DNA of 64,000 nucleotides from Varanus komodoensis. Taxonomy: Eukaryota; Chordata; Lepidosauria; Squamata; Varanidae. The first letter of the stretch is position 1, and each line of letters begins with the position of its first letter. Below the pieces are notes generated by a model, which was not told where the DNA came from, did no database searches, and saw nothing but the letters and a program-made list of their open reading frames with translations. The stretch lies in the NCBI RefSeq assembly GCF_004798865.1, contig NW_025336576.1, forward strand, positions 2,097,677 to 2,161,676, in the 5' to 3' direction. The position numbers were made by a program, and so were the translations under genes. Below are positions 16,701 to 29,523 of this stretch, piece by piece.

Positions 16701-19700
16701 TCCCATTAGGAAGCTGCATGGCTCCTGCAGGCACAGAGACAGTCTTCACTAAGGCAAATGAGCCCTGTGCAAATCCGCTGCAAAACTACGGACAGCACCA
16801 CACGTGCAGTACCAGGGGTGGTTTCATGTCATGCTGGAACTTGCCAGAACCACAACCTCAACCGCGTCATTAGAACCAACTCACCACTATCAATACTGGT
16901 TTCCTTCATCTCAACCCTGGGGAGCCTCTCGCGCTCTGGAATCTCCTCCAAGTCTCCCAAGTTGAAAGAGACCATCCTTTCCTCGGCAGCTCGGTGAGGC
17001 ACGGAAGACCCCTCGGCTGCCGGGCTTTGGTCATCTTCCGAGGCTGCCTTGCTTTCCTCCTGCTCTTTCAGGCTTGTCTTTTTCTTCATTAAGGGACTCT
17101 CAGAAGGACTGGGCTTGATCTCTTCTGCAGAAAGCAGTAAGCACTGGTCACAACAGCATGGTCCGAGGGTGCAAACTCCTGCCTCTAGAAGGCTTGACAT
17201 GAATTTCCTTTACTGTGGAGGAAATACTCTCCTCCAGCAGAAACTGTACGGCCCTTACATTTAACTTTTTGACTTTAGTCAAACAAAGAAATTAGGCATA
17301 GCAAAAGGTTCCTTGCTCTCCATTTTATGAAGGCACAGGCACCAACATACACCAGAATGGTTTTGGTCATATTTAATGTCACATACAAAGTGATTCCATA
17401 TTTTTTACCTAAGAACCTTGCAAAAACCACTTAGTGCTCATAAATACAACACCAAAACGGACAGGCTATACAACATTTAAGTACAATTCTAACAAGTTGG
17501 AACTACTTACGCTCAATTTTCTTTTTCATTCTCGGACAGACAAAGAACCAGACGATGAGAGCACAGACAACAGCACTCCCCAGCGAAATGAGGACAATGC
17601 CCCAGACGGGAAGTTTGTCAAAGCCCAGCACTAGGAAATAAAACAATGCATCTTGAAAATCCTAAGCTGAAGCCCCTCCAAGTTGACATGTTCTCTTCCC
17701 CAGCAGAATAAATGGTTTAGTATTGTAGTTTCTTGCTCCAATATGCAAAGACTATTACATCTTCACAGCAAGTAAGATCTAACCTTCAAGCAAATACAAC
17801 TAAAGCTTAAAGTAGAAGATACAGCCTGCCAGGTTGAATTTTCTCCATTCCATGAGAACTCACTCTCATAGCCTTTCAAGCCTATCCTGAGATTATAGTC
17901 TTCACAAAGCCTAGCATGAGCTGCTCTCACATCAGGTTCAGCCAATCTCTACCTTGTAATGGAAGCATTCCTTGGCCATTGGCATGTCTGGCTGCAGCTA
18001 ACTGATTACATTCCCTTCCCTCAACTACACTCAGTTGACAAAGATCTCCACACAAGCAAGGAGAAACACCTTTCAGCCATGAGCACCTCTTGGTTATCAG
18101 CATCTCTTTGTAACTCACTTTACTTAGGAAAAGCCAACAGGAGAAACTCAGTTGCTGGACAAATCACTTCATGTTTGGAGCGCAACTGCCCAGCACTTCC
18201 AGGGTACAAACAGAATGAGCATCATGCCTCCCACAGAAATGTTTAAAGCAAGCTAGTGCACAGTCCTGTGCACATTTGGAAAGCAAAAAGCTCCCCGGCA
18301 TTCTCCAGACTGTATGTGCACAGGATTACACCCTTGCTTTGCTTTGAAAATGCCCAGCTTGCTTCCTCAATCCCTTACCAACAGACAATTTAACATTTTA
18401 TTAAGATATTCCCAGAAAGTTCCAACACAGGCATGTGAAATTCCTCTTCCAAGCGCTTGATGCCAGCTTTTCTTGCCAGAAGGGTGACAAACAGCTTATT
18501 CTTTGGGATCAAAAGTAATAAAGGTTTGGAGGCCAGAATGGGAAAGTGCACCACAAAACCACCCTATTTCCACTGGCCTGAATATTATTATGAAAACAGG
18601 GAAACAGCCAGGCTTAGCAACAGCTGTAGCAGCTAATATCCTGGGCTTCAGCAGTGGATATCAAAGAGAGAAAGGGAAAATTCAGACCATTATCTGGAGG
18701 CAGATAAAGGGCAGGGCAGAATTGTGAGACAGCAGTAGCAGGCAGGCAGAATCTGCAGTTCCTGTGAGGACTAAGGAGAAAGGTCTCTAGTCATTTACAG
18801 TGTAAGCTGGCCTCGTGGGTGGGGTAACTATCTAGGGTTGAGCTCAGCGTATGCTAGCCTGCAGCCTTCTGTAACTGGCCCAGGCCAGTTGCCTTCTAGA
18901 AGAATTCAGTCCTGTAAAGCAAAAGGGGTAAAATTCTGTGTTTGACTGAGAAATTAATAAAGGATATAAAAATGTAAGATTGTTACTTTTTTGTGTACTT
19001 ACAAGGAGCACCGCTATACATGATAGAGAATAAGTTGATCCCAATCGTGCAGGCGTAAAAGATGGGCAATGCACGTAATCCATTTGGAACAGGATCTTCC
19101 TAGAAAAAGCATTCACTCTCAGTCTGCATCTTTCCACAGAACAACATCTGCCTTCAAAAGAACACTTTGTAAAATGCACCAACAAAGACTTATTGTAATA
19201 TAAAATCAAACTAGGAAACTCAAATGAATATTATTCTACTACATATATATAAAATGCTAACATTAAAGTTTTAATTAATCTTTAAAAATAATAAAAAATA
19301 CATTTACAACTTATCATGTACTAGAATTAGTTTATGCCACAAAATCTTCCAAACAAAACCTTGTCTAAATAGGCCTCTGAATGTAATATTTAAATTCCAC
19401 AATTGTGAAATTGAAAGCTTGATTTCTGAAAGCTCCAACATCAGAGCCTCCAACATATCCAACACTCTGTGGGCTACTGTTGGCAAGGCCAGCATGAGGG
19501 AAAAACAATGAGGCTTCAAACTAGCATTTTGGTTTTTTTTCCCTCTTTTTGAACTCCACCCCATGGGAAGGAAAAAAGTTTTCCTGTTAGAGCACTGCTG
19601 TGGATTTCCCCCTTGACTGGGGTGCAGTTGGGAACTGGGAGAACTTAGGATGCAAACCCTTCCCAATTCACCTCTCTCATGATGCAAAAGTTTCCACAGG

Positions 19701-20904
19701 TGCTTGGAAGAGGAGCAGATGACCCTTCAGACAAGGTTCTTTCCTAACCCTACTTGGGATGGAACAGACTGAAGATGGGGTTTTCTGCATACAAGGAAGG
19801 GACTCTGCCTCTGAGCTACAGTCCCTTCCCTACAACCAATAAGCTATAAGTCAGCATGAATTAACCTAAATGCAGTGCAATATTCTTGCTGTCTTCCTTT
19901 GCTACAGTGCAACTTACAATTCATTATTAGAATCACAAATTCTCAATTTTGACCTGTTAGCAGCATATCTGTAAGTCCTACCACACCATACATACCTTGG
20001 AAAGAATGAACATACGAACGAGAAAGAACAGAACAGCAGACATGATGCCAGAAAGAAGAGGAGAGATGAACCAGGACAACACTAGAGAAGAAAGAAATAT
20101 TTATTTAGGGCTGTATACACCATTACCCAATTGAAAATACAAACAGAAAAAGGCTTCTTATTAAGTAAGTGTATGTTTGGATTTGAAAAATAGCACTAGA
20201 TCTTCACTTACCAACTTTAAGCAGCTCTGACCATTTTACTCCTTTCTGTCCTTTGGCAACCAGAGAGAAGCCAATTGTTGCCCCAACAATACAATGTGTA
20301 CCAGAAATTGGAAGTTTCAGAAAAGAAGCCGCGAGTTGCCACACAGCTGAACCTAAGCAAGAAAGGTAAAGGTGTTCTGCCTTTATCACATTGGTTGGAA
20401 GTTAGATTCAGAAAGACTGACTTGACAGGAAGGAGCCCAGGATAGCTAGCTGACTAGCAGCATTGCCACATAACATTACCAATATGGCCTACTCCCCAAA
20501 CGTGTGCTGTTTCTAAAGGGGGCCAGAAAGGAAAAAGAAACAGCATTTTACTCACCAAACATGGCACTGATGGAGCCAGCCATGAGCAGCTCTTGGGTAG
20601 AGTTGTACATTTCAACATCAATCAGCCCCTTCCGAATGGTCTCACTCACTTTGGCCCCCAGAAGAACAGAGCCGACAGTCTCAAAGACAGACGCCAAGAT
20701 GCAAGCTTGCCGGAGAGTGACTACTCCAGAACCCACTGCAGTACCAAACGAGTTAGCTACGTCATTAGCACCCACCGAGAACGCCAAAACAAAGGCAATG
20801 ATGAAGCCTAATATCAGCATCCAGAGGAAACCCACCAAGGGGCCAGAGGCCTCACTTGCTACTGTGCTGGTTATAAGGTCCGTCAGAGGTGTTGCTGAAT
20901 CCAT
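13724..20904 (-). CDS. SLC20A1: SLC20A1 (PiT-1), sodium-dependent inorganic phosphate symporter, complete
   Basis: This plasma-membrane symporter imports inorganic phosphate with sodium and in some species is also a retrovirus receptor. Ten coding exons were read on the minus strand: 20556-20904, 20212-20352, 19996-20081, 19003-19099, 17511-17630, 16885-17124, 16175-16724, 15785-15970, 14476-14560 and 13724-13885. They sum to 2016 bases, or 671 residues (human 679). The first exon carries the [20 protein letters not shown] signature of the PHO-4 family. The second family repeat begins in exons 7-8 (FAHGGNDV then [14 protein letters not shown]), followed by [20 protein letters not shown]. Residues from about 265 to 500 form the large cytosolic loop ([20 protein letters not shown] is conserved). 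PiT-1-type loop wording and the NT5DC4 neighbour favour SLC20A1 over SLC20A2. The C terminus reads KYPILGA where human has RYVILRM. Confidence 0.97.
13893..13904 (+). repeat. G12 homopolymer forming the pyrimidine tract of an SLC20A1 acceptor
   Basis: On the minus strand this is a C12 run followed by GCTGTAG and then the last SLC20A1 coding exon (first base 13885). It therefore serves as the polypyrimidine tract of intron 9. Such runs are length-unstable. Confidence 0.85.
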
Positions 20905-21369
20905 GATACTAGTCTGGGTGGTTCCGAATTAATTACTTTCTACTTCGATATGTAAACAAAAATGAGGTATGAAAATACTACAATAAATAATCTTACAAAA
21001 ATTAAATACTACTGCGGTGGGAGCCGGAAAATTATTGCTATACAACAGGGAGCGCCGTCCCTTTACTCGAGGTCCGTTGGCTCGCTAAAACGAGAAGCGC
21101 AGACGCAGCCGCCATGGTACTGGGCGCCGAACCCGCATCCTGCAAGCAGAAGAGGCGCACTCAGCCGCGGGCACCGAGGCGCGGGCACCCCCCCGGCCGG
21201 CCCGCCCGCCACGTGGGAGCCGCCCCGCCGCCCCCCTCCAGGCCGCGGCGCCTCGCGTGGGCCTCTCGCTCTCCCCGGCGGCCACGGCCCGACCCTCGCG
21301 CGCGCCCGGGCCCGCCTCCCTCCCTGCGGGCCTGGCCGGGCGGCGGGCCTCCGGAGAGGCTGGGCAAGG

Positions 21370-21469
21370 NNNNNNNNNNNNNNNNNNNNNNNNNNNNNNN
21401 NNNNNNNNNNNNNNNNNNNNNNNNNNNNNNNNNNNNNNNNNNNNNNNNNNNNNNNNNNNNNNNNNNNNN
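21370..21469. other. Assembly gap (100 N)
   Basis: Exactly 100 N bases lie inside the CpG island. This is the usual placeholder for a gap of unknown size, so spacing across it is not reliable. The predicted SLC20A1 non-coding exon lies on the upstream side of the gap relative to the gene. Confidence 0.98.
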
Positions 21470-21670
21470 AAGGTCACGGGCGCTGGCGCGTCGGCGCCGC
21501 CGCCCGGCAAGGGGGACGGGGCAGCCGCGGCCGCGTGGGCGGCCGGCTGGCCGCGCCACAGCTTCGGCGGGCGGGCGGGCGGGCGAGCGCCCCGGCCGCC
21601 CCTTCCCGCCAAGCCGCAACGGCCGCTCCCGCGCGAAGGAGACGGAAGCCCAGGCCGCCCGCGCACTCAC

Positions 21671-21870
21671 CAACTGCCGCGCGGCAGCTCTGTCCGGGGC
21701 GGGCGGGCGAACGCGCCCCGCCGTCGACACAGGTCGCCGTCCAAGCAGGCCGCTCTCCCACGCGGGCGGGCGGTCGGGCGGGCGGGCGGTCGGTCGGTCG
21801 GCCGCGCCTGCCCGGCTGGCTGCTGAAGGCGAACTTGCCGGCTGCACACCTCGTCCCGCCTCTCGCTCTC
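21671..21870 (-). other. Predicted SLC20A1 non-coding exon 1 and core promoter (approximate)
   Basis: On the minus strand a strong donor (TTG then GTGAGTGCGC) ends a putative exon at 21671. The coding exon acceptor would be the CCACCCAG just before the start codon at 20904, leaving the ATG about nine bases into exon 2. Around 21890 the minus strand has CCTTTAAGGG, a weak TATA-like element that would place the start near 21865. The start site is inferred, not observed. Confidence 0.45.
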
Positions 21871-21911
21871 CGGCGAGCGCGCGCGCCCTCCCTTAAAGGC
21901 TGCCGCGCCAG

Positions 21912-21951
21912 CACGTGACCGGCGCCCCGCTTCCCGAGGGCGGGTGACTCA
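21912..21951. promoter_or_regulatory. E-box (CACGTG) and AP-1 site (TGACTCA) upstream of SLC20A1
   Basis: CACGTG, a palindromic USF/MYC-type E-box, is at 21912-21917, and a perfect TGACTCA AP-1 site is at 21945-21951. Both lie 40-90 bases upstream of the inferred start site. Their use is inferred from motif and position only. Confidence 0.4.
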
Positions 21952-23104
21952 TTTCCGCGGGAGGGGCCGCTCCGCCTCCGTCTCGCGCCTACCTGGCGAC
22001 CCGCGCGCGCGCGCGCGCCCCCGGCGGCCTGCCCTTCTCCTGGGCGCGGCCGGGAGCTCCCCTCCTGGGGGGGGGGGGGGGGCCTGTTGCCCGGCCCGGC
22101 GCGGCTCGCGCTGGCGCCCGGCGGATCTGGCTGGCCAGGCCTCCCTGGAAGGCTGCAGGGAAGGCGCCGTGTCCGCGAGGCAGCCGCCCTTCCTGCCTTT
22201 GGCTGGCTTGGGAGGGCCCTGACAGAGGCAGCCCAGCCCCGTGAAGCTGGCCGGAGCCCTGCGCCTGCCGAGGCCGCCTTCGATGAGGCGCTCGGCCGAC
22301 GCGCCCTTAGCCCTCCGGGCGCCCTGTGCGTAGACGCCGCGGGCCGTCCTTGCGGCCCAGGCGGCCGCGGTCTCCAGCGAGCTCGCGGCGGGGCTTCTCC
22401 CGCGCGTCGGGCGCGCTTCCACCTCGCCGCCGCCCCGGGCACTTCCGCAGGTAACGTCCGGCGCGGCGTCGGGGCGCCGGCATCGCGCCCCAGACCCGCT
22501 TTTCGGGGCCCCTCGGCAACGCCTCCGCGGCTCGGCGAGCGGTGCAGCGCATGAGTGCAGACTCCAGGAGAGCCTGCCTCGCCCTGGCAGGCTTCCCGCA
22601 TTTGCTCTGCGCTGTGTCGAATTCGGTCGCCATGTGGACAAATCCCAGAGTGGGGGACTCGTGAAAGGACGGGGAACGGTCCTGAGCGGACGCCTCCCTT
22701 TCAGGGGCTGCCGAGTCCAGCCCGAGTGCTGGGGCGACCCCAGAGCCCGCCGCGCATGGTGGCAAGCGGGGGTGAGTGGCGCAGGACCCGCTCGCCACTG
22801 GGCCAGACGGTGGGAGAGATCCTGTTTTCTTTGCTGCAGTGGCTGCGGTTCGCAAGTCGTCATGCCTGGGAACAACAGGAAATGTGGTCGTCCATGGAAG
22901 GAGGTGGGGCAGTGGTGGGGCGATGGAAGGAAAGTGACTGTGTACTTCCATCTCTCAATTACCTGCCCCCATACAGTGCAGCCCATGCCACAGGTGGCCA
23001 TATTTGTTCCTGAGCATTTCTGTCATGTAGGGAATATTATGTGTTCCATTGTAACCAAATGGATGAGATGCTTTCTAAAGAATTTTCTTTGTCCTTACAT
23101 TTGA

Positions 23105-23299
23105 TTATTCTATTTATTCTTTTTCCATCCCACTTTTTTTTTTTTGCTTCCAAGGAACTCAAGAAATTACATAATTCTCTTCTCCTCAATCTTATCCTCA
23201 CAACAATCCTGGGAGATAGGCTGGGCGAAGAGTTTGTTACTGGCCAGATCTCCTGAGTCCCAGTCCTGCACTCTTACCCACTATGCCACACTGGTTCTC
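23105..23299 (-). mobile_element. CORE/MIR-type SINE, minus strand, diverged
   Basis: The reverse complement starts GAGAACCAGTGTGGCATAGT, contains GGACTGGGACTCAGGAG, and continues through CTATCTCCCAGGATTGTTGT to an AATAAATAG tail. It is more diverged than the copies at 9 and 10 kb, so it is older or from another subfamily. Confidence 0.75.
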
Positions 23300-23859
23300 A
23301 AACAAGGATTCTGAACAAGCACATCCCTCCTTTACACAGCCACTTTTCACCTTGTGAGTAGAATTTGCCACCAAAGCCACATGAAATGGGACCATGGTAA
23401 AGAATCTGGTGCGGAAAGACTTTGCATTCCTCCGGAGCATGCTTTGGAAAATCACGCTTTCTCTGGAAAATTCATACTTTCACTTTCCCCTTGATGTATA
23501 CATTTGTTTCCTTTGGCTCAGCAAAGAAACTTCTTTTCCTTGAAAGGTGATGGTAGTTCTTAGGATCAGACTGTAACCAGGTACATCACAGTTAGGCTGT
23601 ATAGTTCTCATTCATGCAAAGTCTGCCCACTTGGAGCCTTACCGTGCTTATGAAGTGGAAAATAAGATAACTGGTAGAAGGGAATGCAGCTGTCTCATCT
23701 GTGCATAGCAGAACAGTTTCAAGTGAGGAAAGGGTTACTCTGACCCTGAAAGGGAATTGGTCACACCTTTAATAGCTTGCTGTGATAAATTTGCATGACA
23801 CTTTGAAGATAAAATTGCTCATGGACTGCTCTATTTATGCAGTTCCGCTAAAAGAGGTG

Positions 23860-25600
23860 TGCAGCAGATGGTCTGGTCCAGCCCTATTGGATGAATTTCC
23901 ATTCCTGAGACATAAGGATGCACAGCACCTCAAGCCTTGCCCATCCTGGTTTGCTACATCTATCAGGGAGGGGGTGGCTGGTTTGGCTTGGGAGGCAGCA
24001 AGCTCTCCTGGAGAGCAGCACCTGTACCAGCCTCCATAAGAGAGACAGGAACCTGGCTGCTTCTCAACAAACATGACCAGGACTTGGCAGCAAGCAGCAG
24101 CTACAGGCTAGTTGCTAATACCTCCTTCGTGGGCATGGTACTCCAGAGTGTTGTTGCTGAACAACTTCAGGTGTTCTTGGAAGAAGTTGACTGTGTTGGC
24201 TTTGGGACAGAAGTTGCCTTGGATGACCTTTGCCAGTGGAAGTGTGACCCTGTTGGTTCTCCTGGACTTCTCAGTCACTTTTGATACCATGGACCATGAT
24301 ATCCTGGAATTCCTTTCAGGGTTGGGGGTAACATTTAATGTCCGTTTCCTCTAGAAGCTGTTGCAATGCTATTCTTGCTCTGTTCTGTGGCAGTTACATC
24401 ATTGGGCTCCACAGCGCTCAGTTGTATCCCCTAAACCAGGGGTCGGCAACCTTTAACACTCAAAGAGCCATTTGGACCCATTTCCCACACAAAAGAAAAC
24501 ACCGGGAGCCGCAAAACCCTTTTGACATCTAAAATGAAGATAACACTGCATATATCGTCTTTTACCTTAATGCTAGGTATATCTTCATTATGATTTAGCT
24601 GCAGCTCTTGTTCAGTCACTAAAAACGGTTATTTTTAATCTTACATAATAAACTAGTAGGACTCCTTTCATATATTTTGAATAGGAGAACAGCTTCCTGC
24701 AAAGTCAGTGCTAAAGGGCTGCATGCATTAAACAGCAAACCCCATAAGTTCATCAGCAGTAAAAGCAAATGAATCTATCCACGATCATTAAACGTTTGGT
24801 TTTCTTCAAAAACTTTTCATCGATAAATCGGAGGGGGTCCACAGATATAGGTGTGTTTAGTGACTGATTAGCAGGTACAGTCAAGTGCTGTGAATTGTGA
24901 CAGGTCCCAAGCGCAGCTTTTAACATTCAGATGAAGGAGATTACATTGGGACAAAGAGAATCTTTTCAGCAGCGTGTTTAGTGTAACATGAGAGCCTGCA
25001 GGAAGCTTGTTTAGCAGAGGAATGTAGCGAATTTACTTAACTAGCTGATTTACTTAAATAGCTAGCACCACATTTCTGAGTGGAGCTTTGAGCAGATCAG
25101 CAATGGAGCCGCAGCAGAGGGGGTTGCTGACCCCTGCCCTAAACAATTGAACAGCTATATGAAACTGATGTAGGGCCAGAAAACCTCCCAACAAGATGGA
25201 GGTTTGAAGGGACTGCACTTCCCTGAAAGAAGAGCACTCCTGGTAGTGTTCCTGGATCCATCATGGTCGCTTGTGGCCCTGGTGACCTCAGGAGCAAGGA
25301 GCGCCTTCTATCAGCTGAGGTTGATAGGCCTGCTGCAACCCTATCTGGACAGAGATGGCATGGTGATAGTCGTCCATGCTCTGCTGGCTTCCTGATTGGA
25401 TTACTGCAATGCATGATATCTGAGGTCACCTTTGCAGTTGGTTCAGAAATGTAAATTAATTCAAAACAAGGCTGCTTTAGTAAGCATCATGTGAGGGCAG
25501 TCTTTCAGCAACCACAATGACTTCCAGTCCACTTCTGAGCCCAACTGAAAGTGTTGGTGTTGACCTTTGGTGTTGGGATTAATAACTGGAAGACACTGTG
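23860..25600 (+). mobile_element. L2 LINE ORF2 fragment, split by a hAT insertion
   Basis: The plus strand shows diverged reverse-transcriptase wording, such as VANTSFVGMVLQSVVAEQLQVFLEE (24110-24190), and then VLLDFSVTFDTMDHDILEF (24250-24320). After the hAT at 24437-25136 it resumes with a C-terminal ORF2 region, including a degenerate block near 25518-25560 in the place of the L2 ORF2 C-terminal motif. It has many frame breaks and reads as an old, 5'-truncated L2 copy. Confidence 0.75.
24437..25136. mobile_element. Non-autonomous hAT DNA transposon with 8-bp target duplication
   Basis: The ends are imperfect inverted repeats: CAGGGGTCGGCAACC on the left and GGTTGCTGACCCCTG on the right. 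The element is flanked on both sides by CCCTAAAC (24429-24436 and 25137-25144), a perfect 8-bp target-site duplication as expected for hAT transposases. The internal 700 bases have no transposase frame, so it is a deletion derivative or MITE-like copy. It sits inside an older L2, giving a clear order of events. Confidence 0.92.
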
Positions 25601-28600
25601 ATGAAGCATTACATGTGAATTATTTCTAGGGTCCAGCACAGGTATTAATTGTACCCACAGATACTTTTTAGGGTTAATTGCAGTGAGAAACCTATAGAAG
25701 CTTAGGGAAGGCATGAGATCACCAGGTACCAGGCACTGTGAATTCCTCACCTCTTCCTTAAGATGATAACACACCTTTTTGCTGGAGTTAATGGGGATAG
25801 CTGGGCCTTCTCTCACCCTCTCTTTTCTTGCTTCAAGGAAGGGCGGGGGGGGGGGGGCTGCCTGTATGTAATCAGAGCCTCTGAAACAGTGGGAGAAAGG
25901 AACTGGATAAAATCCATGGCAAGGGCACTGCTCTCTTGCTTTCTCTTGGAAGCTGGAGCACACAAAATGTCCAAGTAACTAGTGTCCCAGGAGTAATGTT
26001 TGTCACATCTTGAAACCCTGACACTACAGGGACATCTGTAAGCTTTTCTTCTTGTTTACTGATCATCTGCATCTTTATTTCATCATTTTATGCATTCAGT
26101 CAAATGTTTCTCAGGTAGTTCACTTTCTTCCTGAGTAGCCTTGAATATGAAGTGAGGGGCTTTGGCTGGATCCAACTCTTGAGGTTAAAACACCTTGAAA
26201 GACCTAAATGGCTGAGTGTCTAAGGGCACCTTTTCTCCTGCATGTACTTTCCCCAACCCTTAGGTCATATTCATAGGCTTTCTTCCAGGTGCCTTCATCA
26301 AAGGAAGCTAGGCAGGTGACTAGAGAGAGAATTTTCTGAGGTGGCAGCCAACTTATGCAGTGAATTTGCCAAAGAGGTACACCTCATGCTTCATTTGTTA
26401 TCTTTCCTTTTTCCTCAGGCATTTGGGAGACCTAAGTTATGACAGCTTTTTTATTGATTTCTGTGCTGTTTTGCTTTATATTGTATTGTCTTTAATACTG
26501 GCATTATATTTTATATATTTAACAGTTTTTGTGGTATTTTAGTTTTCTACCCAGAGAATGTTAGTTACTAGACAAATTAGAAATGTAATAAAAATAAGCA
26601 ATGAAGATTTGCATGTCCCACAGATGGTGAAGCAGCTTCTTAAGATACGGCTGGAAAGCACATGGGCCCTGCAGCCCACCTGTGCAGGTGCTGCACTTCC
26701 GCACGTTCCGTGCCAGCTTCATCGCTCCCCCATGTTTTAGGTGCAGCGCGAGGGGAGGCAGCCACTAAGGTCACAAGCCATTGGTGCAGCCAAGCAGGCC
26801 TGGCTGTGCCAGTTCATTAGCTGCTCCTGAAGGGCCTCTTTGTCTAACACTTGAAGGTGCTTGGCTCAATTCCCCCCCCCCCCGCCCCCCAGAGAAGCTA
26901 GCTGTGGCCAAGGGAAGGGATGCAGGAAGCATTTACCAGTTGGGAGTGACAAATGCCCACAGCCAGGATGAAGCTTTTGTATGGCAGCCCCGCTACTAGA
27001 AAAGACCGCAGCTCTGACCGGGAGCTGCTTAAACAACAACAGACTGGATCCCAGGGTACAACCGGTGCTGATGCCTAGAAAAAGAGGAACTGGGGCTTAA
27101 ACTCGTCTTGGGTCTTCCTGCTGGGGAGGAGAGAGTCATTGGACTCTGTCTTACCAGCTGCCTTTCAGGGCTGATGGCTGGTTCACTGCACCCATGTGTG
27201 CAGGGATGGTTTCCATGCTGCCCCATCTTCCCTCCTAAGGGCAGCCTGCATCCCGTCAGCCCCTGTGGCCAAGTCCATCCCAGGGTGCATTGCTCCTCCC
27301 TGCTGCTCCCACATTGGCCCACACTCTTCCCTGGGCACAGCTGCATCCGCTGCCCTTCCTTGTTTTCTGCTGCACTGCAAAGCGACTGCTAGAGAAGTGC
27401 TGCTGCTCGGGAGGAGCACTGTAGGGTCACTCCCACTGCAGCCCTGCTTTGTGCCATCGTGTGTGTGCACATGCACCCCCTGGCATGTGTTTCTGTGCTC
27501 CCCAGGTGCAGCACTTGCACAGGCGGCCAGAGGCCACCTCCCCCAGCAGCCGGGCACACGGAGTGCATTGGTGCAGGCACACATGGCAGGGAAAGGGGCC
27601 ATGCCCTCTGCCAGGCACGTTTCTGGGGGTGCTGGTGGGGACATAACCCAAGAAAGTTTTCTGGCTGTTTTCCAGGAATGTGTTTATCTCAGAGCTGTGG
27701 GGTGGAGGGCTCGTTGAGAGTTCTTAGAAGTGTCAGGGACAAGAGGGCAGAGCGGCAGACATGGACTTCTCAGGGCAAATGCCCTGCTGGGATGACCAAG
27801 CCCACTGGTGTGTCGTCTCATGTAGGGCAACCTTACCAAGAGGAGGCAGTTCTCCCAGAGCAGAGCAAAGGCACTGTAGTTTGAAAGTGCCACTCAGGCT
27901 AACTTTAGCGACTCAACAGGGTGCCCATTCCCAAGGTCACTGCTGGTGAAGGCAACGTGTGCCGTGCCTGGCCATCACCAAAGCTGCAGATGGGCACCAG
28001 GAAGGCAGCACATGGACGGGAAAAGCTGGGGGCACAAAGCAAACATCGGAGTACAGCAGGCGCCAACACTGCAGGCACTAGGCAGAGCAGGACAGCAGGA
28101 AACACAAGCTCAGGTACAGGCTGCAGCTCCAGCTGCTCTCGTCACAAAACACTGCGGTGGAAATGTGGAAGTCGCAAAACAAGCCAGGGCGAAGCACAGA
28201 AACCTCCCAGCAAGCTCTTGTATCTTTGTGTGGTGCTGCATTCCACCATGGATGCTGGGTCCAGACGAAACAACACACTGTGCCCATGCAGCTTCACCCG
28301 AGACTTGTCATTATGTGCGAACAACCCCCCCCTTCTATTCTCTCTCGGGTGATTCAGGGCAAAGCATAAAGGCACCAGACACTAGTGAATGGGGGGGGGG
28401 TGTCCAGGATTGGAGACCCTAAGTGAAGCTAACACCTATTGCCGAGTTTCATGGCAGAAGGGACACAAATGCAGTGGGCAGCCACATCTGTCCTAAGAGA
28501 GAGCCCTGGTGCTGTGCCCTCTGCCTCAGGCATCTTGACTGCCCAAGTTGTGGGCCTGCCAACAGCGGCTGGGCCAGGTCTGGGGGGACTAGGAACAGCT

Positions 28601-29523
28601 GCTCGACCTTCACCTGGTTCAAAGGGCAGAATGCAGAGTGGCAGCCAACTGGCAAGGAGCTGAAGCACGGTGCCCTCCTGGACTGAACAAGCGGTCAACA
28701 GGTGAGTCACGCCAGAATGACAAGATGTCTCCGAGGAGAGGTCAGGCCCTGGCATTGCGAGGCATGAGCCGGAGCTGGCATAGGTCAGGCGCTCTTTTCT
28801 GGCAAGCACAGACGCCTCCGTGGCCCAACTCTCCCCGCCTGTCGTCTGAGCAAGCAGCCACTGTGTGTGTGGGAGGGGAGGGGACAGGCAAGGGTGGGCC
28901 GCGTGTTCTGGCCAGCTGCTCCTGCTCGGTCACGCCTGAGAGGCCTGGCCCCCATTTAGGAAGAAACGCATCATTTCCTTTGTTGGAGGTGCAGGACAGA
29001 GGGCTTAATACATCCGATGGGAGTTTGTCTGCTAACTTCTGCCTCTGCTGAGGGAGATTCCTGGAAACTGGATGGCCCTCCTTTGATCTTACAGTTACGA
29101 TGTCAGTATTTGGAGAATGAAGTGCACTGTGGCAGAAAGGGGACATGCTTACGAGAACAACCCTTTGTTACAATCAGTAGAAATATGCATCATTTGAAAT
29201 GAACCAAGAAAAAAAAATCTTCCTGCATTTCTGAAAGCTGGAAACGGGAAGAGCAGGCACAAGGTCACCGCGACCTTCCCCTCTTATCTTGATGTCAGTT
29301 ACAAGGAAGGGGAAAAAGTTGAATCCCCAGATAGGCCTGTGAACACCAAGATGACACACAGTGCCTCTGGCCCAGGCACTGGGAACATGCGTTCTGGCCA
29401 GACTTCCCAATGAGTGCCCTTCTTAACGTGGTTCTTGCTGCATCTCTGGCAGGTGACTGTGCTGAGTCCGGTTCATCCTGCCCTGAGGTTCAGGGGAAGG
29501 ACTATCCAGAAAAGATCTGCACA

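Larger units (their letters stand above)
21050..22560. promoter_or_regulatory. CpG island covering the SLC20A1 promoter
   Basis: About 1.5 kb is strongly GC- and CpG-rich, with repeated GCGGGCGGGCGG blocks, interrupted by the 100-N gap. It covers the predicted first exon of SLC20A1 and extends about 600 bases further upstream past a G16 run (22067-22082). The upstream half has no gene that I can identify. Confidence 0.85.

Noticed and set aside
13724-20904. SLC20A2 instead of SLC20A1
   Set aside because: The loop text and the stretch after the start match PiT-1 more closely, and NT5DC4 is the SLC20A1 neighbour in human.
20962-22601. Several 190-375-codon open frames on both strands across the CpG island
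   Set aside because: They run through the 100-N gap or consist of proline/arginine/glycine-rich text expected from CpG-rich DNA.
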